A stretch of 64,000 bases of DNA from contig CM063111.1 of NCBI GenBank assembly GCA_031841125.1, forward strand, positions 38,886,955 to 38,950,954, written 5' to 3'. The stretch's first letter is position 1. Every line of letters begins with the position of its first letter. Made by a program: the position numbers and the translations under genes. Below are positions 55,448 to 64,000 of the stretch, in pieces. The DNA comes from Acanthococcus lagerstroemiae. Its lineage: Eukaryota; Arthropoda; Insecta; Hemiptera; Eriococcidae. The notes below the pieces were generated by a model, which was not told where the DNA came from, did no database searches, and worked only from the letters and a program-made list of their open reading frames with translations.

Positions 55448-56231
55448 AGTGCATTCTAGAAGTGTCGTCTTGGAAAGTCGAATACAGAAAGCTTTGGTTC
55501 AGTATTCTGCATTGAAAATCAGTCTGTTGTTTATTTCTTTGATTTTTCCTCCTCAATTGTCTGACACAAGCGGCGTGGATGCCTGCGAGCAGCACTTGCG
55601 CGAATTTATAAGACCGTTATTTCACAGCTGTGTGCTTTGTGCATGCTCTATGTTTGCCAAGTGACAACAATTACTCCCAAATTATCACGCGGACGTGTCG
55701 AGGAAATGATAAAAAAGAAACGTTCGTATTTCGATAGCGCACAGAAAAGTATTACGCATATTACATTTTCATGGGGGCGGAACACACGGTATATCTGGTC
55801 CAAAATATTATTGTACGAAAATATTCTCATGTTTTCCGAAAGCCATAGTTAGGTGTTTGTTTGTGCGAACAGTGATGTGGTATTTTCGGTCGCCGGGTCA
55901 TTGAAGTTCCGTACGAAGTTATATTTTCTTTATCGAAGAGAAAATTTAGCAAAAAAACGTATTCACGTCCTGTTCTTGGTGATGGGCTGTTGGTTACACT
56001 TTTTCTGACGTGCAGATTGCAGTGAAACTGGATTTGCTGGATTCCCTGTGTACCTATGTATCATCTTGCTCATTTTTATTAATGCAGAATATCAGTTCCC
56101 ACTTTCTATTTGTGAGTTTAGTTCGCTCTTGAATACAGTTCAAGCAAATGGCACCCACTTGTACACCTTCAGCAGGAGTAGCACAGTTAGACATATGTTT
56201 TAAAACAAAGGTAGAAATGTAGAAAAGGTGT
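55448..56231. other. Intergenic DNA, no gene seen
   Basis: Frames at 55326-55664 (+), 55637-55852 (+) and 55648-55830 (-) overlap and show no motif. Confidence 0.45.
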
Positions 56232-56239
56232 GTTGTGGC

Positions 56240-56401
56240 CAGAAGCGCAAATAGGGCTCAAAACTGGGGGGGGGGGCTTAAGCCCCTTAATTATGAAGCA
56301 ACACCACTCCCTGCATCATTTTCCTTGGTAATATTTCAGAGTTTGGGGGGGGGGGCTATTTGGAAGTTTCGGGGCTAAGCCCCGACCTATTTGCCCCTAT
56401 G
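56240..56401. mobile_element. hAT-like MITE (162 bp) with perfect 8-bp TSD
   Basis: GTTGTGGC flanks both sides (56232-56239 and 56402-56409). The left end CAGAAGCGCAAATAGG and the complement of the right end CATAGGGGCAAATAGG match at 12 of 16 bases. Two G-runs of 10-11 bases sit inside, next to GGGGCTTAAGCCCC-like palindromes. Confidence 0.8.
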
Positions 56402-56409
56402 GTTGTGGC

Positions 56410-57827
56410 CCAAAATTTGCGTTTGTGACTCAGAACATGTGTTCGTTTCTTTCTCACCTAAAATAAGTGTTGTTTTTTTCACCATCCTTGAGATGTTTTT
56501 CTGTGTATTACTATTTTTCGTGAATTTTCTTAACTATGGAATAGGTAATGTGTGATCAGGTAAATTAAAAAAAAAAAAAAATTTTGGTGGTTGCATTTCA
56601 TCAAATGTGAAATTCATTTCACCAAAGGATGTATTAAAAAACCTGTTCCACTAAACGTGCGCCCTCTTACATCGAACGACCATGATCATCAGTTATCTCA
56701 CCTCTGTTCCGATGTTTTTGTTCTCACTGGAACAATGCTGGTTTGACCTTCAGTCAAGAATCACTTTCCTCTTGCGCCATACGTTAGCAGTTGGCAAAAT
56801 TTATGTTCTATTTACCTTCAGTTAATCAACTCGTTGCTTATCTATCTTCGAAATTTTTCGCGGTTTGTGAAATCTAGGAAGTAAAGTCATTTTATTGCTA
56901 GTTAATGTGCGATATATGCGGGGCCGTCCATGTATTACGTAATCAAAATTTAGCCAATTTTAACTCCTTCCTCCGTCTTTCTTGTAATCAGTTGTAATCA
57001 TTTGACTGATATAATCTATTAGTAGACCCTAACAGCCCTATTTTGTAGCCCCGTGTACCTCGACACAAAGTTTCCTTTTTCAAAAAAAGGCACTCGGATT
57101 GCATAATTATTTGTACATGCTCCCTAGAATTTTAACAGAAGAGCATATTTAAACCCTAAGCTGTTTTTGTCATCGTGTAATCATCGTTTAATTTCCCCGT
57201 CGGGATCTGGGTGGACTAAATACACAATATTCTGTAGCTTCCCTTTCCCTTCAGCTATACATATGTACGTTCCAGACACGTTATCACAAAAACCTGTGTC
57301 CATTCAGTCTAAAAGGTGTACAATCGCCGAACCATATTTTCTGTTCCGTAAGAGAGGGGCATTTGTCTTACAAGGAGCGGCAAATTGGGGTAAAACTGTA
57401 AATTTCACGTTCAAAACTGGAGATGTGGGTTATACTCCCCCTACCCTCAACAGTAGGAAAAGTAAAGTTAACTAATCTATAAAGAATTTAAAAGGTCTGC
57501 TTTTCTATTTAGGCGAAGGGGGGGGGGCAGACCATGGATGATGCCTCCCTGATACTGCGAGCCTGATCCGATGGGTATACGCGATAGGGAAGTGCGAAAT
57601 TGTGTCTTTTGCCGCCCTTGCTTCGTGGTAGTTTGACAACTGACCCTTCCTTCCTCCAGGCAGTCAAAAGTCGTGTAGGTTGGGAGAACCAATTCCGGTT
57701 CATTCCAGCAGATTTCTCCGCCCAACTTGGCTTACCACGCCGTTTCTACATTTCGCTATATTAACTTGGTCGCGTGGGATTTGTTATCAGGAAAACAATC
57801 AAGGGGCAGGAGATAGTTATCTCCCCA
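56410..57827. other. Intergenic DNA, no gene seen
   Basis: The frame at 57167-57475 and the overlapping minus-strand frames at 57477-57725 and 57509-57703 have no recognisable motif. A-rich and G-rich runs occur at 56567-56581 and 57520-57528. Confidence 0.4.
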
Positions 57828-57835
57828 GTGATCAG

Positions 57836-58900
57836 CAGTGTTCTTAGACATAACAAAACAAAATGATAATTGAATTTTAGAAATTTTGTCATAATCACAA
57901 AACCATTTATCAGTTTTGTCATATGTCAAAATGGAAATGACATATAAAAAAATTAATCGAATGGTAAAACAAAATGACGAAAAAATTCGGTTATAACATT
58001 TTGTCATTACGCGTTATGTGTTTTTTGATTCTCATTAAATAATAAACAGAAATAAAAGTCACAAATGGTAAATATTAAATACTCGAAAAAAACTAGTGTG
58101 GCAGGACGTATGGCGATGCACACATGTCAAAAAGTGGTCCCTGAGACACCGCCTCCCCCTGCCCCGGAAACTACCTTTTCGAGTATCGCATCAGTGGTCG
58201 GAGGGCCGAAAAGATTATGTTTTATATTTATTGAACAGAGTTCTGAATAGAAAGACAAGATGATCTGAGCAGCTGGAAATTTGTATGGTTTCACACAAGT
58301 CTGTCAAGTGCTAATTGATCGAGAATGTTGAGGATGAGTCAGCTTATAGAAAAACTTTCTTTCATCACTTCGTGCTCCTGTTATTGTTATGTAGTATCAT
58401 TCATTCTTGTCTTTTGATTTTATTTTTACATTCAAAGGGAAACTCAGTAAGTTGCTATTTGTTAAAGTTTGTGTATTCTTTACCCTTTCATGACCCTAAT
58501 AAGGTAATAATTTGATGAACTTCCCATGAAAACAACCTAAGTCAGTTTTGAAATTTCAACTTCACCGCCAGACAGCAACATAACTGCCGCTGTTTTGCTG
58601 GAAGTTTTCATGGGAAGCCCAAACTCTTACATTTTCAAAATGCACTTATTGACTACTACGTAACTTTTGCTGGAATAACATTGGTGGAATTGGATTGTAT
58701 GTAAAAATACCTGTAAATTAACAGGTATCGGGATTTTGACAAAATGACAAAATAATTTTGCCATGACATAACAAAAACCATGAAAAGACAGAATGACAGA
58801 ACTCCAAACATGACAAAACTCATGATATAAAAAAGAAAGAAAAAAAGAAAAACGAAATGCTCGTCTAACAGAATGACAAAAAATCGTGTTGACATCACTG
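57836..58900. mobile_element. hAT-like element (1065 bp) with perfect TSD and TGACAAAA subterminal repeats
   Basis: GTGATCAG flanks the element (57828-57835 and 58901-58908). The left end starts CAGTGTTCTTAGACATAAC and the complement of the right end starts CAGTGATGTCAACACG. The word TTTTGTCAT or its complement occurs about six times within 180 bases of the left end and ATGACAAAA-type words about six times within 165 bases of the right end, a likely transposase-binding array. The interior holds no transposase frame and includes a nested retroposon piece at 58096-58206. Confidence 0.8.
58096..58206 (-). mobile_element. R1-clade LINE 3'-end fragment or SINE-like relative (subfamily B)
   Basis: On the minus strand it runs from CCCTCCGACCACTGATGCGA to CATACGTCCTGCCACAC and matches the last 110 bases of the LINE at 52611, ending at the same 3' terminus. 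CGAAAA on both sides may be a short target duplication. It lies within the hAT-like element at 57836-58900. Confidence 0.65.
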
Positions 58901-58908
58901 GTGATCAG

Positions 58909-60978
58909 TTATTTTCTCATTCAGGAGATTAAGTCAGACGTTTGTGCACTGGATTCCTTTTGGGGTGGGGGGGGGGGGTACGTAGATCAGAATGTGAGTG
59001 TTCTCCAACTCCGCTAAAAATTGTGTCGAGCATGCTGAGTCGAAGCATCCCTACTAAATATTAGTTGAAGAACAGGAATTTGAATCTCAAGCCTTGTAGA
59101 AAGTTTGGTTGAGTAATTATTAATCAAATGACTGTCCACAAGACTTATTCGTACGCAAGGAACACTAGATGCGTGACTAATGAGAACGTATTGAGTCATA
59201 TTTTTGGTTCAAGATTTAAACAGAGACTTTCGACTTGTTGTATGAGACTTGAAGATTCATCCGTTTTGTTGTGAAAACTAAATTTAAAAAATGAAAATTA
59301 CTGAATATGGTGGCTGGCAAGAGGGAGAGATGGATAATTTTCAGGTGGAGAGGCGTATTACTTTGTCATACTGATAAATCCACATCCCAAACGAATACTT
59401 TTTTCAAATTTCAGTGACCTCGGTTGGTATTTGTTGCAACTTGGAACTGGTCAACGAAATGACGTAACCCAAACCGACCTGCGTAAGTTACGTTGATGCG
59501 GGAGTAACTGTTTATAGAATGTGTATACAGAAAACGATTCACTATGTGCGTGGATAGTTAGGTTATTTTAACAAGGGAAAAACTTAAGCAAAAACACATT
59601 CACAATTCTCTCGCAGTGCCACTATACTGTTTGACCTGAATACCGCAAATAATCGACATTTCGAACTCTAAATTATGCGCTCGATGTGAGAGGATATTCA
59701 ACCAGGGAACATTATCACGTTCGACGTCGCATACGATATTCGCCGACGGTGACAACTCACCAGCAGTTGATAAACATATCAATTAGTTACTCGTTTTGGT
59801 TTTTCAAAATTTAGTAAACTGTGTTAGCACTTCCGGGCATTCTTGTGAGTCGTAATGTTTGTGTTCCGTGTGTATCGACTAGATAATCTAATTTAGAAAT
59901 GCGTAAATGGTTGCACGAAACTAATTTCTTCTCTCATGTTACTCATTCTGCAATGTAGGCCAATTAGACCTAAAAAGGAATTTTTAGTTGTGAGAAAAAG
60001 GGGGAGGGGGCGTGACATACGATTTCGCGAAAAACTGTTACCCGAAGTTCCACCTTCCCTTGGTAATGTTTTCAGGTGGTATCATTTTATTTGCCCTAAT
60101 TGTTTTTCCCGTCAGACGTCCCTAGTATTGAGTTTTCATATTCATTACTGAAGCAGTTTTCGATCTTATTTCGGCTCTACTTCAAGAAGACCACTGTGGT
60201 AAGGGTGGTTGAAATTTACGACTCATTCGTGAAATCATCTTCCAGTTGCGAAATGGCGATTATATGTTTTCAATAGCGACGATATTTTTGTTGACCGGTC
60301 CTGGATAATTTATGTCTCAGTTTACAATTTAGTCTTAAACTGACTACAAACCCCCCCCCCCTCATTGGCCAAAAACACATGGAAAAACAATGGGTTGAGA
60401 CGGAGAGGAGGGCGGATCTGTGACTGATTTTACCCCTAGTACTCAGATCTCAGAAATATTTAGTCAGTGCGGCAATGTCGATGCTACATCTCAGCAGTTC
60501 TCTCTCCAAAATTGCTGTTCGTCTTTCTAGGCAATTATCGTTGTCTAATATACGTAGTCCTAATATTTCACGCTACGATTCTTAGCGTTAGTCTTACCTT
60601 TCTTATAATGAAACGGTGGTCCGATCAGGGTCTCCCCCCAGAGATCCGAGCAGGGGAGTATTTATCTCCGGAAATATTTACTCCTAACAGATCCATACTC
60701 ATATTTGCTGTGTCGGTTAATGATGTTGGTGACTGGTGGTGAAGAGAAGATGACTCTACAGTATGTGGACAGGAGGGCTGGCAAAAAAAACAAAAAAAAA
60801 ACAGGTCAATCGGTTAATTAGTCATTCACCTACCAAAAAATATGTGTGTCCTACAGAGACACGTAGTGTAACATTTTATATGTTTTCGTACCTTAATAAA
60901 AAATGAAGAGCTAAATCATACGGACTGGCTTCATGTTGGGGGCATGGAAACTTCTATCAGCAACACGGCTGCAGATTG
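58909..60978. other. Intergenic DNA, no gene seen
   Basis: Short frames (59014-59199 -, 59600-59782 -, 59936-60151 +, 60467-60742 +) have no domain that I recognise. G- and C-runs occur at 58967-58978 and 60351-60362. Confidence 0.4.
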
Positions 60979-60980
60979 TA

Positions 60981-61177
60981 AATGCCAACCACTGAATTCG
61001 TGTCGGGGGAGCATTTGGTTTTTCGCTCAAGTATACCTAGTAGTAAAGTCATATAAAATGCTAAAATAAATTTCCATGAAAATGTCAACCACTGAACTCA
61101 TGTCGGGAGAGCGTTAGATATTTCCTTACAGTTTTTCTCACGTATACCCAGTAGTAAAATCATATAAAATGCTAAAA
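60981..61177 (+). repeat. Two-copy tandem repeat, period about 100 bp
   Basis: 60981-61065 and 61080-61177 share AAATGCCAACCACTGAATTC versus AAATGTCAACCACTGAACTC, TGTCGGGGGAGC versus TGTCGGGAGAGC, and TAGTAGTAAAGTCATATAAA versus CAGTAGTAAAATCATATAAA. Confidence 0.7.
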
Positions 61178-62964
61178 ATGTGTCTTAATTGCACCCCCTC
61201 CCTTATTTAACTCCTTGGTGTACAGCCTTGAACACTGGTTTAACGACTATCCGAACCCAAGACGTAATATTCAGATCGTAGTTTTTCAAGTATCCTTATT
61301 TCAATTTTACCTGCTGTCTCTGTCCCAATGCCACAGTTATCAAAATGAAATCGAAATGACATCAAAAATGAATTCAGCGTCTTTAGAAATCTATGTTTAA
61401 CGTCTACATTGTACCTTGTGATATTTAATCTCGCGCTTCTCCTCCCTCCCCCCCCCCTCCGACTTGAAAAAGTCAAACTAATAAGGTAATCATTTGTTAT
61501 ATTTTATTACGTCTTATTCTGTTCTTACTGTGTCTGCATTCTGTCTATTCTCTATGTTTCTATGTTTTTGATCTCGCTATTGAAAATCTGACTTCCTTTT
61601 CTGCCCCTGTCCCTTCCTGTTGAAACTTTCTATTAATTGGGTCTAAAACTATTATAGCTGATTATGTCTTCATGATGTGTTATTATGTTTTATCTTGATT
61701 GCGCCTCATCAGTAAATAGAAAAGCATGTGGGACAGTGTAACAGATGGACTAATGGATATCATATTTATTTTAAAAAAAAATCCCCCTTCATTATGAAGA
61801 CCCACTATGTACAGATAAAGGGCATAGAGGCATCATATTACAGGGTGTGTACCTGTCCTCCCTGACCCCTGAAAATCCCTCATTTTGACAGGAGGTCTCC
61901 CAAAAACTCAACAGTGAAGCATTTTTGTGAAATACAAAATTTTAAATAAAATAAGAATTTCCACAAAATCACATAATATTTTTAAATTAATTTTGTTCTC
62001 CAAGTTTCTAATTAAATTTTATTAATAGTCATATCAGTGATAGCCATGGAATTACATGGCAACTCTTATGAATCATTGTAAATGAATTTATGGATACGTT
62101 TAGTTTCATGAGTACGCGTTATGGACTGTTAGTGCTGAATTGGTATCTCAGTTTCAAATTTGATTAACACAATAATTAGTTCGGTACTATTTAGTTGTGC
62201 TGTATGTTGTGGTCACGTTTTATTTCTGCTAACTAAATTTTATCATAATTTCAGATAATATAATTATCTACCGCAATCTCCATAAATAATTTCAAATTAT
62301 CAGATTTGCATCAGCCCCCCCCCCCAATCAGTGGTTTATACGCGTACTGATGAACACCACGAGGTGCTTCACATACTAACATGAAAAATAAGGTTTTCGT
62401 GTTTAGTAAAGTCCGTTCTAATGTGTCAATCCCTTAATTCGCAAATTTTATCAGACTCTGTCGGTAGCACCTGTAATTTGTTCCCTTTTCGAGACTCTTC
62501 TCAAAATTTTAGACCCCTTGATCCGGTTAAACCCACGCCAACTTGTTCACAAAATTACAGTTTTTGGAGGCTGATCGGCACGGGTTAATGTGGACCTAAA
62601 GGGATGAAATTTTGGACCTAGTCAGCCATAAAAAGGGGACAATGTGGAAGGTTATGAAGTTTGTCCCGAAACCTCTGCAGAATAATAAACGCCTTGATGC
62701 ATTTTTAAAATAAAAAAAAAGTTGAATCCTACAACTTTTCCTTCTTACCTTTCTGCAAAAACTCGTTCAGCATATCACAACTTATTGAAACTTGAATATA
62801 GAAAACCGGAAAAAAATTTTCCAAGATCGGGTGACATCCTCAAGATTCCCCAGAAGTGTCCCAGTTTTATTTTTCACGTTGGGTGGACATCCTGTATTAG
62901 AAACCGGACCCCTCTATCGACGATAGTAAAGGCATGTGTACACTTACCTCTCTCACCCTTCCCC
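61178..62964. other. Intergenic DNA, no gene seen
   Basis: Overlapping frames at 61215-61400 (+) and 61240-61476 (-) are unsupported. The frame at 62722-63072 runs into the SINE and is a by-product. T-rich sequence near 61500-61620 and A-rich near 61770. Confidence 0.4.
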
Positions 62965-62974
62965 CTTGACGTGA

Positions 62975-63194
62975 GAACTTTCTTTTCTGATTTGCTCTTA
63001 ACCCGAGCCCTGACATCAGCCCTTTCGAGCATTACCTCAGAGACGTCGGGGAGGCTGTTAGGGCTGTCTTAGCCCTCTTTCCTTCTAGCCGAAAACCCGG
63101 CCTAGGTCGAAATCTGGCGAGTTGCTACGTGGACTCGAACCCGGAACCTACGGATTCCGAGACCGACGCTCTATCCACTCGGCCAACCAGACCA
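62975..63194 (-). mobile_element. tRNA-derived SINE (220 bp) with perfect 10-bp TSD
   Basis: CTTGACGTGA flanks it at 62965-62974 and 63195-63204. On the minus strand the head carries an A box TGGCCGAGTGG and a B box GGTTCGAGTCC at the correct distance for a pol III promoter, like a Ser/Leu-type tRNA. The 5' GTCTGGT and the 3' bases after the T arm do not pair as an acceptor stem, so it is not a working tRNA gene. The body holds GCTCGAAAGG, also present in the R1-clade LINE 3' UTR, and the tail is AAATCAGAAAAGAAAGTTC. Confidence 0.85.
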
Positions 63195-63204
63195 CTTGAC
63201 GTGA

Positions 63205-64000
63205 AGACCTGGGCCTAGTGATCTTTCTATCTTCCCCTCCCTGTTATGTAAAAACTACTTCACATGAAGACATATAGGACACAAAAACATCATTGTTGCC
63301 TATCGAATTGTTCTAGGTTAGTAAATGTCCCCTTTTGGTAAACTATTTTTGAAGCATTTTCGGTGAAGATTTTCCTTTCTGGCTAGGAAAATTGCCCCCG
63401 TGGTTCGTCCCCATGTATCCGCTCTTAATTGAGACACCACGCTCGACAATTTTCAGCCTAGTCTGGCTTGTTTCCTTGTTGTTCCTATAACTTTCTCTTC
63501 AATTTCCTACAGACTGTGCCAGATGGTAAGGTTGTGAAAGTTGCCATCTGACCATTTCGAATCACAAAAATTACACGAACTGATTCCGAGTCGTTATTTT
63601 GAAGTCATTCTCAGAAATAATACTATCGTTTCTCAATATGCGATTCAAAATAATTTCTGAAATCGCGATTCGCGGTTATTTAGTTCCCGTACCCGTCTCT
63701 GCTTCGGCGTATTTGCACATTCGCACTGAGTGTTCTTCACAGTATTCGTTCAGTTAATTAGTTGACTTGTTGTCGGTTTGTTAGTTTTTCATCGTCATCG
63801 CTGTAATACGTAACAATGTCCGACAGTGTACCTGAAAACTCGGTGATGCTTATCTATAATATTTTGCGAAAGTGAAAATATCGAGCATGGCCTCAGGATC
63901 CTTAATTAATCCTGACCACCCATGTTACGCATCGTACTATTCTGCTGTGTCAGTGCTTCATCATTATTCCTATGAAGAAATTAAGTGAAAAAATGAAAAC
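63205..64000. other. Intergenic DNA, possible gene start near the edge
   Basis: At 63815 an ATG in good context (ACAATGTCC) opens a short frame MSDSVPENSVMLIYNILRK. It follows an initiator-like TTCAGTT near 63750 and a more balanced stretch at 63680-63810. The frame stops after 19 codons, so it would need a splice donor that I cannot fix. Nothing else is seen. Confidence 0.25.

Noticed and set aside
63110..63194. tRNA gene
   Set aside because: A and B boxes are present but the acceptor stem does not pair, and the unit continues into a SINE body with its own tail and target duplication.

Overview
The window looks like AT-rich nuclear DNA of an insect, possibly a hemipteran (low confidence at order level). 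Exons are small, introns have GT/AG borders, there are no operons or ribosome binding sites, and most of the sequence is decayed transposon. Three host-type coding units can be supported. They are the C-terminal end of a Thr/Ser-rich protein at 1-198, a C2H2 zinc-finger gene at about 15184-16605, and a lysosome-associated membrane protein (LAMP) family gene with four exons between 30663 and 34918. The LAMP gene's last exon (membrane anchor and tail) was not found in the window. One further minus-strand exon candidate lies at 55232-55447 and is weak.

Region by region. 1-15 kb: the Thr/Ser-rich gene end, then terminal-inverted-repeat (TIR) elements at 226-590, 2139-2808, 3991-4267 and 8090-8401, a ZMYM1-like hAT transposase relic at 9490-9960, and an inverted pair of repeats at 3.7 and 13.7 kb. 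15-18 kb: the zinc-finger gene, followed by decayed fingers split by a MULE-like element. 18.8-21.7 kb: two halves of RTE-type LINEs facing tail to tail, then a 767-bp TIR element. 23-28.5 kb: diverged tandem duplications, a long degenerate GACTC-rich array, a LINE endonuclease relic and a GTCGATA-rich array. 30.2-35 kb: the LAMP gene. 35.8-44.3 kb: LINE and hAT relics, an 80-bp perfect direct repeat around a TIR composite, and a 128-nt near-perfect hairpin. 46-49.1 kb: an R1-like LINE relic cut by two small DNA elements. 49.7-51.5 kb: a third hAT transposase relic on the minus strand. 52.6-54.1 kb: a recent 5'-truncated GC-rich R1-clade LINE with an open frame. 54.1-55.2 kb: a tandem array with a unit of about 175 bp. 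56-64 kb: two hAT-like elements with perfect 8-bp target-site duplications (TSDs) and a tRNA-derived SINE with a 10-bp TSD.

The most interesting signal is a set of very short GC-rich retroposons of about 100-110 bp at 5.3, 24.4 and 50.9 kb. They share both ends, two of them have perfect 13-bp TSDs, and their 3' half matches the 3' end of the R1-clade LINE at 52.6 kb. This suggests a tiny SINE-like passenger of that LINE. No prokaryote-type system, CRISPR, rRNA gene or genuine tRNA gene is visible. All family assignments come from reading motifs by eye; no database search was run.
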